In this document: positions 49,314-58,888 of the stretch, one piece after another
How positions within the stretch are numbered: position 1 is the first letter of the stretch
Layout of the letters: each line of letters opens with the position of its first letter
From: Oscillospiraceae bacterium
Lineage (GTDB): Bacteria; Bacillota; Clostridia; Oscillospirales; Ruminococcaceae
NCBI GenBank assembly: GCA_031280965.1
Contig: JAITFZ010000013.1
Coordinates: 62,001 to 126,000 of the forward strand
DNA length: 64,000 nt
Direction of reading: 5' to 3'
The notes under the pieces: generated by a model
What the model was told of the DNA's origin: nothing
Database searches by the model: none
The model's input: only the letters and a program-made list of their open reading frames with translations
Position numbers and translations under genes: made by a program

Positions 49314-49342
49314 TTTACATTTCCATCAAGATATGGTATAAT
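49314..49342 (+). promoter_or_regulatory. Sigma-A promoter of recJ-rel
   Basis: TTTACA (49314-49319), 17 bp, TATAAT (49337-49342), ~35 nt before the recJ start. Confidence 0.75.
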
Positions 49343-49382
49343 GGAAAAACATCACCACCACAAAAGGAAAGAGGTTCCCTTC

Positions 49383-51395
49383 ATGAAGCGCTGGAACTTA
49401 CGGCAAACCGTTAATAACACCGCCTGCGACTCGTTAGCGTCGCACATAATAGCGGCGCGGGGTGTAAACATAGAAACTCAGGGAATTTCCGACCCTCTTT
49501 TAATCTCCGGCATGGAAAAAGGCGCGGAGGTAATAAAAGCCGCACTGTACAGCGGCGGGAAGATTGCTGTTTTCGGGGATTATGACTGCGACGGTGTGAC
49601 GAGTACAGTCATGCTTTATCAGTACCTTACCGCGCAGGGCGGCGAGGTTGAATGGTATATTCCGTCGCGGGACGAGGGTTACGGGCTTAATACCAATGCA
49701 ATTGACGAACTTGCCGAAAAAGGCGTAGAACTGATTATTACAGTAGATAACGGAATAAGCGCGGCGCGGGAAGCCGCTTATATAAAAAGCCTGGGTATAA
49801 AGCTTGTGATTACCGACCACCACGCAGTCCCCGATGTAATGCCGGAAGCCGATGCTGTTATTAACCCTAAGCGCCCTGACGATGAATCGCCGTTTAAGGA
49901 GCTTGCGGGTTGCGGCGTGGTACTGAAGCTTATTATGGCGATGGAGGGGGATATTGAGGGCGTTTTGGAGCAATTCGCGGATTTGGCGGCTATTGGTACA
50001 ATAGGCGACGTTGTGCCGCTTCTCGGGGAGAACCGCGAGATAGTAAAGCGCGGACTTGAAATCATGCCCTACACCGAGAACATAGGTCTGTATAAGCTTT
50101 TGAGGCAGAGCGGGTTTTCCCTTGACGAGGACGACAACGGCAGATTAACGGCGGGAGCGCTTTCGTTCACTGTCTGTCCGAGAATAAATGCGGCGGGGCG
50201 TTTCACCCACGCGAAGAAAGCGGCGGAGCTTCTGCTTTCGGAAAGCGAGGAGGCGGCGGAACTGCGAAGCGCGGAACTGACTGAGCTTAATAATATGCGG
50301 CGCGAGGTTGAAGCCGATATTTTGAGTCAAATCGATGCGGTAATTTCCGAAAATCCGGGTATGCTTTCTGAGCGTGTTTTGGTTTTACGCGGCGAGAACT
50401 GGCACAGCGGCGTAATCGGCATTGTTTCTTCCCGCTTGCTGACTAAGTGGGGTAAACCCAATATCATCATAGCCGACGATGGCGAAAATCTGCGCGGAAG
50501 CGCACGGAGCGTTGAGGGATTCCCGCTTGTTCCGCTAATGGAGCATTGCCGGAATTTTCTCGAAAAATTCGGCGGGCATGTTAAGGCGGCGGGCTTCACC
50601 GCAAAATCGGAGAATTATAACGCTCTTACAGAGAGCATAAAAAGCTACAGCGAGCAGAATTATCTGCAGATGCCTGTTGATGTATTTAATATTGACAAGA
50701 TTATCGAGCCGGAGGATTTAAGTCTTTTGCAGGTTGAGGGGCTGAAGAAGTTAGCGCCTTTTGGCGAGGGAAACCCCGTCGCGTTGTTTTTAATGCAAAA
50801 CTGTGTAATTCTTTCAAAAAAGCCGCTGAAGGACGGCAAATACTTGTCGTTCAATGTTAAAATCGGCAGCGCGGTTCAAAAAATACTCGATTTCGGCTGT
50901 ACTTATGACGATTTTACTTATGAAAACGGGCAGACCGTCGATATATTAGTAACACTTGATATAAATGAGTATAATAATGTTAAGAGTGTGTCGGCACAGC
51001 TAAAAGATATTCGCCCTGCCGGATTTAATCAGGAAAAACATTTTGCGGCGCACAGCACATATGAAAGCCTTGTAAGAGGCGAGAAAATTGCTTCCGCTCT
51101 TGCCGCGCGCGCCATACCGGAGAAGGACGATATTAAAATCATCTACGATATTCTGCGGCTGTTCACGAATTCTACGGACGCACATACCGGCAGAGTTTAT
51201 GCAGAGGCATCGGCGAGAGGGCTTAATTATTGCAAGTTCAGGATTATTCTTGATGTTTTGAAGGAGTTTGGGTTAATAGAACACGATATAATTAACAACA
51301 AAGTAAAGCTGAAACCCGTAACCGAAAAGGCAAACCTGGAAAGTTCTCGCATTTTGAAGGAAATGCGAGCGTTAGTCGGAGTTGAAAAGTTATGA
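49383..51395 (+). CDS. recJ: Single-strand-specific exonuclease RecJ
   Basis: 670 aa from ATG 49383; the longer frame upstream would include the promoter. DHH superfamily: FGDYDCDGVTSTVM (motif I), TVDNGISA, VITDHHAVP (motif III), then the DHHA1 domain with GENWHSGVIGIVSSRL, GSARSVEGF and GGHVKAAGFT, the OB domain, and a ~100-aa Firmicutes C-terminal extension. 5'-3' exonuclease in recombination and mismatch repair. Overlaps rel by 4 nt. Confidence 0.95.
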   Translation: MKRWNLRQTVNNTACDSLASHIIAARGVNIETQGISDPLLISGMEKGAEVIKAALYSGGKIAVFGDYDCDGVTSTVMLYQYLTAQGGEVEWYIPSRDEGYGLNTNAIDELAEKGVELIITVDNGISAAREAAYIKSLGIKLVITDHHAVPDVMPEADAVINPKRPDDESPFKELAGCGVVLKLIMAMEGDIEGVLEQFADLAAIGTIGDVVPLLGENREIVKRGLEIMPYTENIGLYKLLRQSGFSLDEDDNGRLTAGALSFTVCPRINAAGRFTHAKKAAELLLSESEEAAELRSAELTELNNMRREVEADILSQIDAVISENPGMLSERVLVLRGENWHSGVIGIVSSRLLTKWGKPNIIIADDGENLRGSARSVEGFPLVPLMEHCRNFLEKFGGHVKAAGFTAKSENYNALTESIKSYSEQNYLQMPVDVFNIDKIIEPEDLSLLQVEGLKKLAPFGEGNPVALFLMQNCVILSKKPLKDGKYLSFNVKIGSAVQKILDFGCTYDDFTYENGQTVDILVTLDINEYNNVKSVSAQLKDIRPAGFNQEKHFAAHSTYESLVRGEKIASALAARAIPEKDDIKIIYDILRLFTNSTDAHTGRVYAEASARGLNYCKFRIILDVLKEFGLIEHDIINNKVKLKPVTEKANLESSRILKEMRALVGVEKL

Positions 51396-53563
51396 ACTGC
51401 ACCAACATAGACGTTTTGATGTCTAAAATATTGGCAGCCGGAAAAGGCCGTTATGACCTTGAAAAAATCATGGCGGCTTATGAACTTGCGAACGACGCGC
51501 ACGAGGGTCAACTACGCAGTTCCGGCGAGCCGTACATATCGCACCCGCTTGCAGTGGCGTGTATTCTTTTGGAGTTCAATATGGACACCGACACCATAGC
51601 CGCCGCGATTTTACACGACATATTAGAGGACACCGATACCGAGCTTAAACTGCTGAAGAAGAGGTTCGGGGGGGACGTTGCGTTTTTGGTTGACGGCGTG
51701 ACAAAAATAGGACAGGTTCCTTTTGATTTTACGAAAGAGGAGCAGGAAGCGGAAAACACACGCAAAATCCTAATGGCAATGTCAAAAGATGAGCGCGTAA
51801 TTCTGATTAAGCTTGCAGACCGGCTTCATAATATGCGTACCCTTGAATTCCGTTCGACTGACAAACAGCGTCAGGCCGCCTTTGAAACCATGAATTTTTT
51901 CGCTCCTATCGCCCATCGGCTCGGCATGAACAGTATTAAGGAAGAAATGGAAGATTTGTCGATTCGCTATCTTGACCCATACGGTTTCATGGAAATAGAA
52001 AAGCAGATAAATCAGCGCAAAGAACAGCGCAATACCTTTATAAGCAAGACTAAAATAAGGATATTAGAGCGCGTAGGGAAGATGGAGCCTGCGCCCGTTA
52101 TTGTGGGGCGGGTTAAGAGCGCTTACAGCATTTACAAAAAAGTTATTGTTGAGGGTAAAAACTTCGATGAGATTTATGACATATATGCGGTACGCATAAT
52201 TTTGCAGTCGGTCATAGAATGTTATAATATCCTCGGAGTTATCCACGATATGTTCCGCCCGCTTCCGGGCAGATTTAAGGATTATATCGCGACCCCTAAG
52301 CCTAACCGTTATCAGTCGCTTCATACTACGGTAGTGGGCAGGGACGCAATACCTTTCGAGGTGCAAATACGCACACAGGACATGCACGAAACCGCCGAAT
52401 ACGGCGTAGCCGCGCACTGGAAGTACAAGGGCGGATTAAAAGGAAAATCCGTGTCCGCCGATACGAGGGTGAAGTGGATACGGCACATTTTGGAACAACA
52501 GCAGGAAGCCGAGGATATAGGACATCTCGCCGAAGCGATTAAAACCGACCTTGCCACCGATGATGTTTATGTGTTTACGCCCAAAGGCGATATAATCACA
52601 CTGCCGTTGGGCGCTACGGTGATAGATTTTGCCTACGCGATTCACAGCGGCGTAGGAAACAAGATGTACGGCGCAAAGGTTAACGGACGTATGGTCAACT
52701 TGGAATACAAGCTTGAAATAGGCAATCTCGTTGAGATTGTAACAAAAAATTCTGATAATATCGGGCCGAACAGAAACTGGCTTGATATTGTAAAAACCAA
52801 TCAGGCAAAAGCCAAGATTCGCGCCTGGCTCAAGAAAGAACGCCGCCCCGAAAACATAGCGGAAGGCAAAAAAAATCTCGAGCGCGAACTCAAGCGAAAC
52901 AGCATATCCTTAGAGGAAGAACTGCTTAAAAAAGCGGCTAAGGAACTGCGTTATGAGAGCATTGACGAATTATTTGCGGCAATAGGTTACGGCGGTATAC
53001 AAATGACCCGCGTAATGTCAAAAATCAAAGAGATTTATGCCGCGCAAATCAAAAGCGAGGATGAACTCGACAGCGGCAACGTCGATTTAAGTGAAAGCAT
53101 CGCGAAAAAGCAGTCGGCAGGCGTTATTGTCGAGGGAATCGACAACTGTTTAATAAGGTTCGCTAACTGCTGTACGCCTTTGCCGGGCGATGAAATCACA
53201 GGTTTCGTCACACGCGGGTACGGCGTTTCGGTGCATAAAAAGGACTGTGCCAATGTTATTATTAATTCAGAAAACTACCGTGAGCGTTTAATTAATGTTT
53301 CATGGGTGCCGAACCACGGTTTGTATTTTCGTGCGGCGATTGAAGTAATCGCTGTGAACAGACATGCGTTAATTTCGGAAATAACCGGCGTAATTTCCGA
53401 AAACAGGTTTTCCATATGCGAAATCAAGGCGCGTGAACTCAAAAACGGCAACGCCTGTATCGAAATTACGCTCGAAATCGCAAACATCGAACAGCTTAAA
53501 GGCATATTAACAAAACTGCAAAAAGTAACGGGGGTTATTATGGCGACAAGACGGGACGGATAG
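51392..53563 (+). CDS. relA: Bifunctional (p)ppGpp synthetase/hydrolase (Rel)
   Basis: 723 aa. HD hydrolase domain with GEPYISHPLAVA and LHDILEDTD (HDxxED kept, so hydrolysis is likely active). Synthetase domain (DIYAVRIIL, RYQSLHTTVVG, EVQIRTQDMHETAEYGVAAH), TGS domain (DDVYVFTPKGDIITLPLGAT), zinc-finger-type region (RFANCCTPLPGD), ACT domain at the end. Single long Rel of Firmicutes controlling the stringent response. The usual recJ/apt-rel neighbourhood is kept for recJ. Confidence 0.95.
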   Translation: MNCTNIDVLMSKILAAGKGRYDLEKIMAAYELANDAHEGQLRSSGEPYISHPLAVACILLEFNMDTDTIAAAILHDILEDTDTELKLLKKRFGGDVAFLVDGVTKIGQVPFDFTKEEQEAENTRKILMAMSKDERVILIKLADRLHNMRTLEFRSTDKQRQAAFETMNFFAPIAHRLGMNSIKEEMEDLSIRYLDPYGFMEIEKQINQRKEQRNTFISKTKIRILERVGKMEPAPVIVGRVKSAYSIYKKVIVEGKNFDEIYDIYAVRIILQSVIECYNILGVIHDMFRPLPGRFKDYIATPKPNRYQSLHTTVVGRDAIPFEVQIRTQDMHETAEYGVAAHWKYKGGLKGKSVSADTRVKWIRHILEQQQEAEDIGHLAEAIKTDLATDDVYVFTPKGDIITLPLGATVIDFAYAIHSGVGNKMYGAKVNGRMVNLEYKLEIGNLVEIVTKNSDNIGPNRNWLDIVKTNQAKAKIRAWLKKERRPENIAEGKKNLERELKRNSISLEEELLKKAAKELRYESIDELFAAIGYGGIQMTRVMSKIKEIYAAQIKSEDELDSGNVDLSESIAKKQSAGVIVEGIDNCLIRFANCCTPLPGDEITGFVTRGYGVSVHKKDCANVIINSENYRERLINVSWVPNHGLYFRAAIEVIAVNRHALISEITGVISENRFSICEIKARELKNGNACIEITLEIANIEQLKGILTKLQKVTGVIMATRRDG

Positions 53564-53598
53564 CGGTTTACGAAAATCTTTTTTGTTGATAATGACAA

Positions 53599-53626
53599 TT
53601 GACATTTTTTGCGAATATACTATAAT
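53599..53626 (+). promoter_or_regulatory. Sigma-A promoter of the 38-aa ORF
   Basis: TTGACA (53599-53604), 16 bp, TATAAT (53621-53626). Confidence 0.8.
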
Positions 53627-53662
53627 AAATACATGCATTAAAATCAAAGGAGAAAGTATATT

Positions 53663-53779
53663 GTGAGCGGCGAAGGAAAAACCGATGAATTAAACGTTAG
53701 CGTAAATTTGCTTTTAGAATGGTCTGACAGAGTGGGGAAATTTACTAAAATAGAACTCATGGACGTTATGTCAGAATGA
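53663..53779 (+). CDS. Small 38-aa protein with own promoter and terminator
   Basis: GTG start at 53663 with AAAGGAG 10 nt upstream; product reads MSGEGKTDELNVSVNLLLEW and ends IELMDVMSE. Acidic, with no membrane segment. Consensus promoter 37 nt before and a hairpin 22 nt after make a complete transcription unit of ~200 nt. No family is recognised; a small regulatory protein or a dual-function RNA is possible. Confidence 0.6.
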   Translation: MSGEGKTDELNVSVNLLLEWSDRVGKFTKIELMDVMSE

Positions 53780-53800
53780 AAAAATTTCAATTAATAATAC

Positions 53801-53841
53801 AGCTCTTGCGGTTAACAATAAAATCGGCAAGAGCTTTCTTG
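53801..53841 (+). terminator. Terminator of the 38-aa ORF
   Basis: AGCTCTTGC / GCAAGAGCT, 9-bp perfect stem with a 17-nt loop, followed by TTCTTGTCTT. Confidence 0.65.
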
Positions 53842-53873
53842 TCTTAGAACGAATGAAAGGTACGAACTTATTT

Positions 53874-54296
53874 ATGAAGAAGTTTGTTTTATGCTTATTC
53901 GCAGCTATGGCTGTTTTTGCGCTTTCTACCGGCGCATTCGCCATCGCCAATAACAACAATCACGGCGGAACTGCAAATAACGGCACCGGCGTTGTCGGAG
54001 CCGCGGAAAATATAGTAGGCGGCGTTGTGAATGGCGCGGAAAACGTAGTAGGCGGCGTAGCGGACGGTGTGCGCGATATAGTCGGCGCGCCCAACAATCA
54101 CAACAACCACAATTATAACAATCACAACAACAACCACGCAGCCAACCCCGTTCCTCACGCCAACAATGTAGCCGAACATGCGCGTAATGACCGCAACCCC
54201 GCAACCGGTCTTGGCTTCGGCTTAATCGAATTCGCCGTAATAGGTACAACTATGCTCGGTACTGCGGCGCTTGCTAACGGCAAAAAACGCCGTTAA
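53874..54296 (+). CDS. Asn/His-rich surface protein with NPATG sorting signal
   Basis: 140 aa from ATG 53874 (AAAGG 13 nt upstream). Signal peptide ending AFA|IA. Mature part has repeated VxGAxNxVGGV units (VGAAENIVGG, VNGAENVVGG, VADGVRDIVG), then an Asn/His-rich stretch (NNHNNHNYNNHNNNH) that could bind metal, then NPATG, a hydrophobic helix and GKKRR. NPxTG plus helix plus basic tail is a sortase-type cell-wall signal. No known family. Terminator at 54334. Confidence 0.78.
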   Translation: MKKFVLCLFAAMAVFALSTGAFAIANNNNHGGTANNGTGVVGAAENIVGGVVNGAENVVGGVADGVRDIVGAPNNHNNHNYNNHNNNHAANPVPHANNVAEHARNDRNPATGLGFGLIEFAVIGTTMLGTAALANGKKRR

Positions 54297-54333
54297 TCAA
54301 CACGGACAACCGATAATCAATGTTGCTCAAGTC

Positions 54334-54363
54334 AAATCCTCCCGTGTTAATACGGGAGGATTT
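54334..54363. terminator. Bidirectional terminator
   Basis: AAATCCTCCCGT / ACGGGAGGATTT, perfect stem between convergent genes. Confidence 0.8.
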
Positions 54364-54375
54364 GCATTTTTGCAT

Positions 54376-55836
54376 TTATAAGTGTTTTAACAGTCTTTTC
54401 ACAACATTGTTCCTGAAGAATGCATCTTTGGTTATATGCAGGTACAGCGCGCTTATTCCAAGGTAAAATCCCGCGCCGACAATAACTTGAATTAAAATAG
54501 TTCCGTACACATCGTTCGCAATAAATCCGACATAGCGCACAAGCGCGTACATGACCGCTCCGGCAAACACAAAGAAGAGCGTATTTTTAAGGTAAACGCC
54601 GACAGGGAGGTGGTTTTTCGCCGCGAATACTACAATTATACATCGCAAACTTTCGGCGAGAATTGTGCTAATCACTGCGCCGAGCGCCCCGAACCGCGGG
54701 ATTAAAATTAAGTTTGCGGCAATATTAATTACGGCTCCGGCTACGGTTGAAGCCGTGTACATTTTATCACGTTTGTTAGGGATTAGATACTGAGTTGACA
54801 GCACGCTTTGGAAAGCGAGGAAAGGAATTATAAGGCATAAAGTTCTAATTAAAATGCCGCACTCCCTGAACGCACCGCCGAAAAACCAAGGCGCGAATCT
54901 GTCGGAGATTGCCGCGATTCCGAATGTCATTGCAAAAGCCAAAAGCATGACATACTTCATCGAAACAAGCATAAGACGGCTTTTTTCGTTCTGCGGGCGG
55001 CTTTCGTCCGCGTTGTCTTTGGCGTTAAGGTTTGACATCCGCGGAAGCATTATAGCGTTAAACGCGGTGATAAAGCCAACGGAAACGAATATGATTTTCT
55101 GCGAGTTTTCGTAAAAGCCAAGCTGGATTTTATCTGTCATTGCGCCGAGCATAATCTTATCAAGTGTGTTAAAAACGCTCAGCGCAATCACCGGAACAAA
55201 TAAAATTAACATGGGTTTTACATGGGTTTTAATACCGCTCCAAGTCGGTTTCACGAAAGCGATGAAGCGCTTTACAAACACCCACAATACCGAATGCCCC
55301 AGGAAAACGCCAAGCCCCATTATAAGCGTGTATTTCCATAAATCGCCGGGAGATTTCACGAAAAGAAAGACGCTTGCTGTAATTGAAAGCTTCACTGCCG
55401 TACTTCGTGTGACTGTAAATTTAACCTGTTCAAGTCCGAGAAAAAGCCAGTTTATATCAAACAAAGCCGACAAAACCGTAATGGCGTGAATAATAAAATA
55501 TAACCGGTATTCACCCGCGAAAAAAACAATGAAAACCACGTAAGCCGCAAAAACAAAAAGCGATATTACAAGATGCAAAAAGAATAAATTGCTGAATGTT
55601 CTGTTCAGCTTTTCCTTGTCGTCGCGAACGGCGGCGATGCTTCTGATACCGTGGTTGCTAAGCCCTAACCTCGCAAAGTATATGAAGTAAGTTACGATAG
55701 AAAAAGTGTAAGAATATATACCGATGCCTTCCGCGCCGAGTACCCGCGAAATGTAGGGCGCGAGAATGAGGGGTATGAGGAGGATTAGGAGTTGGTATAG
55801 GCTTTGGTAGAGGAAATTTTTCTTTATGGTGGGCAT
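54376..55836 (-). CDS. Polysaccharide flippase (Wzx/RfbX type)
   Basis: 486 aa with about 12-14 hydrophobic helices. N-terminal NFLYQSLYQLLILLIPLILA and PYISRVLGAEGIGIYSYTFS are typical of Wzx-type MOP flippases. It would move lipid-linked repeat units to the outer face. Last gene of the minus-strand exopolysaccharide cluster, 11 nt after the methyltransferase gene. Confidence 0.92.
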   Translation of the reverse strand: MPTIKKNFLYQSLYQLLILLIPLILAPYISRVLGAEGIGIYSYTFSIVTYFIYFARLGLSNHGIRSIAAVRDDKEKLNRTFSNLFFLHLVISLFVFAAYVVFIVFFAGEYRLYFIIHAITVLSALFDINWLFLGLEQVKFTVTRSTAVKLSITASVFLFVKSPGDLWKYTLIMGLGVFLGHSVLWVFVKRFIAFVKPTWSGIKTHVKPMLILFVPVIALSVFNTLDKIMLGAMTDKIQLGFYENSQKIIFVSVGFITAFNAIMLPRMSNLNAKDNADESRPQNEKSRLMLVSMKYVMLLAFAMTFGIAAISDRFAPWFFGGAFRECGILIRTLCLIIPFLAFQSVLSTQYLIPNKRDKMYTASTVAGAVINIAANLILIPRFGALGAVISTILAESLRCIIVVFAAKNHLPVGVYLKNTLFFVFAGAVMYALVRYVGFIANDVYGTILIQVIVGAGFYLGISALYLHITKDAFFRNNVVKRLLKHL

Positions 55837-55847
55837 GTTGATACCTT

Positions 55848-56795
55848 TTAATTCGGGACATGTGCGTATATTTTTTTGAACTTTTCTTCTATTATGTATT
55901 TGGGGTTAGCGTCAAGAATTATTTCGCGCAATACCTTAGGGTCATCGGGCAAGTGATATGTACAAATGGCTAATTTCGGCGCGAAATCTTTTAACACCTG
56001 CTTTGCACCCATTAACATATAGCGCTCTGCGCCCTCTATATCGGCTTTTATGAAATCTACTTTCGGAATATTATTTTCATGAATAAAATCATCTAATGTA
56101 ATAGCTTGGACTATATATTTTCTGAAGTTATCATTTTTAACTGAATGACCTATAAAATCTAAATGACCGATAGATACTGCATCATCACTAAACATAAATT
56201 CTAATTCTGCGGTCTCATGTGAAAGTGCATACTTGCAAATATTTATGTTAGGAATACGTCTTGAAATTTTTAAAAGATAATTATTAATAAGATAATCACT
56301 TGGTTCAAAAGCATAAGCAATTGCTAATTTGTGAGAAGCGATTGAAGAGAATAATCCCATGTTCGCGCCGCAATCAATGACAATATCACCTTTTAAAATT
56401 TGCACGTTATCCAGTTCATAAGGGCCTTCATTAGTTACTATATCGCAAAGAACTCGATTTTCAGTTAAATCGAAAATTAAGAAGTCAATAATTTCTTTCA
56501 TCAAAACTGTTTTTTCTTCATTTGAGATTGGTTTAGGTATTATCACACCATTAAAATCAAACCAACTCTGTTCAGAAGAATCTGTGAAAAGGTCACACAT
56601 AACTTTATATAAATTTAAGTAAAAAGTTGTTTCCTTTTTATATCCGAAGAAATATCGATTTTTATAGTATTTTCTACGCTCAAGCAATGCTGTTTCCAAT
56701 GGGTTATTCCGAGAAATTTTTACATTTTTATACTTGAAGAGCAATTTAAAAAGTTCGCCACCCGGAAGACGACTTTTGATTTTTGAAAACGACAT
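55848..56795 (-). CDS. FkbM-family methyltransferase
   Basis: 315 aa. SAM-binding VIDCGANMGLFSSIA and AFEPSDYLINNY, then VDFIKADIEGAERYMLMGAKQVL and APKLAICTYHLPDDP are diagnostic of FkbM enzymes, which O-methylate sugars. ~150-residue N-terminal extension specific to this subgroup. More AT-rich than the flanks, like the Stealth gene. Confidence 0.9.
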   Translation of the reverse strand: MSFSKIKSRLPGGELFKLLFKYKNVKISRNNPLETALLERRKYYKNRYFFGYKKETTFYLNLYKVMCDLFTDSSEQSWFDFNGVIIPKPISNEEKTVLMKEIIDFLIFDLTENRVLCDIVTNEGPYELDNVQILKGDIVIDCGANMGLFSSIASHKLAIAYAFEPSDYLINNYLLKISRRIPNINICKYALSHETAELEFMFSDDAVSIGHLDFIGHSVKNDNFRKYIVQAITLDDFIHENNIPKVDFIKADIEGAERYMLMGAKQVLKDFAPKLAICTYHLPDDPKVLREIILDANPKYIIEEKFKKIYAHVPN

Positions 56796-56806
56796 ATTCT
56801 TTTCTC

Positions 56807-57811
56807 CTAAATTTCAAATCCGGACTTTTCCGGCAATATTTTTTCAAAGCTTTCAATTACAGCATTTTTATATTTTATAAAATTGTCATGGCTTAATTCC
56901 TCATCGTTTATACAAATCATTTTCCCTTTTTGCTTTTTTATATAATTTGTTGTTCTGCTCAATTCCGCATTGTTTCTTATGACAAAAGATTTTCCTGTTT
57001 TAAAACTTCTTGGTACAAAATTACCTGTTGCTAATTGCCAGTTTTTAAAAATATATTGATTAAAATCCGCATAATTTCTAAATTTATTAGAGGAGGTTTC
57101 ATGTAATTTTTTTCCTTCTTTTTCCCATAATTCAACTATTGTTGATTTACAAAGAGAATTAGCGAGATGTTGTTGCCATATTCCCGTAAATCGCTTATAA
57201 GGTAAATTAAGAAATGTTGATATAAGCGCGCGTCCATACTTTAAATTAAACCACTTGAAAAAGTTGTTGAGAAGCACTTTTTTTTTATTAAAATACTGAT
57301 TCAATAATCCGGCGGAACGTTCAGCGCAAAAAGTAAAGCTTTCATTTTCGTTGTGCGAATGAGCGTGGAGAATTGCCATATCGCACGGCATACCGTTTTT
57401 GAAGAAATTCTTCTGTTTGGTTTTTTTGATAACAAACGTATCATCATTGAAATATACAAAATGTTCCGAAAGCCCTTTTATGCGATGGAGATTTAATTCA
57501 ATAGTATGCGAGCTGAACGTCGGTAAATATTCTTTAGGAATATAGTCTTCATGCTTGATTATTTTCAGCTTTGGGTGATTAATGTTAAGCCATTCGGGCA
57601 AATGTCCCCATGTTACGAAAAAAATATTGTTAACCCACGGTGCGAATTTTTCCACACCTCTAAACCAATACTGAAGGTTATCCCAGTCCCTGTACCGGCA
57701 GGCTCGCGAGTCAGTGTTGGCATCGGGACGATACTTATTTCGTTCCTTCTGCCATTGCGGGTCGTTTCCGTCAACCCAGATTATAACGAAGTCAATAGGG
57801 TAACTGCTCAT
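56807..57811 (-). CDS. Stealth-family capsular polysaccharide phosphotransferase
   Basis: 334 aa. Conserved regions in order: CR1 IDFVIIWVDGNDPQW, CR2 YRDWDNLQYWFRGVEKFAPW with HLPEWLN and FSSHTIELNLHRI, then YFNDDTFVI, CR3 near FTGIWQQHLANSL, CR4 ICINDEE. Stealth proteins transfer hexose-1-phosphate to build phosphodiester-linked capsule (related to GNPTAB of animals). Markedly AT-rich with many rare codons, suggesting recent transfer. 11 nt from its neighbour. Confidence 0.92.
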   Translation of the reverse strand: MSSYPIDFVIIWVDGNDPQWQKERNKYRPDANTDSRACRYRDWDNLQYWFRGVEKFAPWVNNIFFVTWGHLPEWLNINHPKLKIIKHEDYIPKEYLPTFSSHTIELNLHRIKGLSEHFVYFNDDTFVIKKTKQKNFFKNGMPCDMAILHAHSHNENESFTFCAERSAGLLNQYFNKKKVLLNNFFKWFNLKYGRALISTFLNLPYKRFTGIWQQHLANSLCKSTIVELWEKEGKKLHETSSNKFRNYADFNQYIFKNWQLATGNFVPRSFKTGKSFVIRNNAELSRTTNYIKKQKGKMICINDEELSHDNFIKYKNAVIESFEKILPEKSGFEI

Positions 57812-57816
57812 TTAAT

Positions 57817-58887
57817 TTACACCTCCCAAAAAAACATGTACGGCATTACCTGTGATATATTTAATATACGCGATATAATGAAATATGCAATCATCATCGC
57901 GTAAACAATGAGCGTAAACATTACTCTTAGTTTAGTTTCTTTTATACTCACTAATGCTTTTGCCACGGCTATCGTCGCTACGAAATCGAAATAAGGCGCG
58001 GAGCGCGTGAAGATATATGAACTTGTCGCGAGAGCTTCAACAGCTGCCCACGTTAATAACATGTTTATGATGAAATTATGATTTATGTCTTCGCTTTCGC
58101 TTTGTCGCTTTGCGTTGATTACTAAAAAAATCAGGATTAATAATGCCAATACTATTTTAATCGGGCGGGTCGAATCGCTCATGTCGAATCTTCCGCCGAT
58201 ATATCTTGTGTACTGACCAAGCGCCTCAAGCTGTGTTATTAAGGTCAGTACCCGTCTGAAGTTTAAAAGAATCAGAACCAATACCGCCGATAATGCAAGA
58301 AACAATCCTTTTTTAATAACTAATTTATATAGAACAATGTATATCACGCATACGACCGCAGAGTAATGAAATGACACGGCAAGCAATACGAACAGAAGAA
58401 ACTTAACATGCTTTTTTTGCTTTATGAATTCCAAGCCGAAAAGAAGTACGCCTACAGCTAAATACTGACGCATTAAATTCATGGACTGTGCGAAAAACAT
58501 GCAGTAGAAAACAATTGTACCGGTTACGACATTATCGGAGTTTTTATAGATAAACCGCCCGTAGGAAAACGCGATAAAACAGCCGGACGCGATTAATAAT
58601 AACTGATGACTGCCGGAGATATAGTTTAAAAGTTTGCTGAGCGTGATAAAACCGGGTTCATATCTGAGGCTGTACATTTGTGTCCAGCTTAAACGTCCGA
58701 TTTCAATATATGCATTGCAAAACTGCCGCGTATCCACTCCTACGCCGATGCTTCTTAATGCGGCGGCAAGCGCAATCAGCGAAAAAGCAAAAACGAGATA
58801 TTTCTTTTTTCGTTTGTCATTTTCGTTTATGTTAACAAAAAATGACGGAAAGATTACCGCGCATAATAAAGAAATATATACTGCCAT
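57817..58887 (-). CDS. EpsG-family polysaccharide polymerase-like membrane protein
   Basis: 356 aa with ~10 hydrophobic helices. VGVDTRQFCNAYIEIGRL, LRYEPGFITLSKLLN and FFAQSMNLMRQYLAVGVLLFG with SFHYSAVV are the EpsG/Wzy-type signature. Probably polymerises repeat units on the outer face. 1 nt after the glycosyltransferase. Confidence 0.88.
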   Translation of the reverse strand: MAVYISLLCAVIFPSFFVNINENDKRKKKYLVFAFSLIALAAALRSIGVGVDTRQFCNAYIEIGRLSWTQMYSLRYEPGFITLSKLLNYISGSHQLLLIASGCFIAFSYGRFIYKNSDNVVTGTIVFYCMFFAQSMNLMRQYLAVGVLLFGLEFIKQKKHVKFLLFVLLAVSFHYSAVVCVIYIVLYKLVIKKGLFLALSAVLVLILLNFRRVLTLITQLEALGQYTRYIGGRFDMSDSTRPIKIVLALLILIFLVINAKRQSESEDINHNFIINMLLTWAAVEALATSSYIFTRSAPYFDFVATIAVAKALVSIKETKLRVMFTLIVYAMMIAYFIISRILNISQVMPYMFFWEV

Positions 58888-58888
58888 T

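Larger units (their letters stand above)
49013..49382. other. Divergent intergenic region between lipoprotein gene and recJ
   Basis: Holds two copies of the AAAGGACTTTAT leader motif (minus strand, 49019-49036 and 49096-49113), the minus promoter at 49128 and the recJ promoter at 49314. No additional ORF is supported. Confidence 0.6.
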
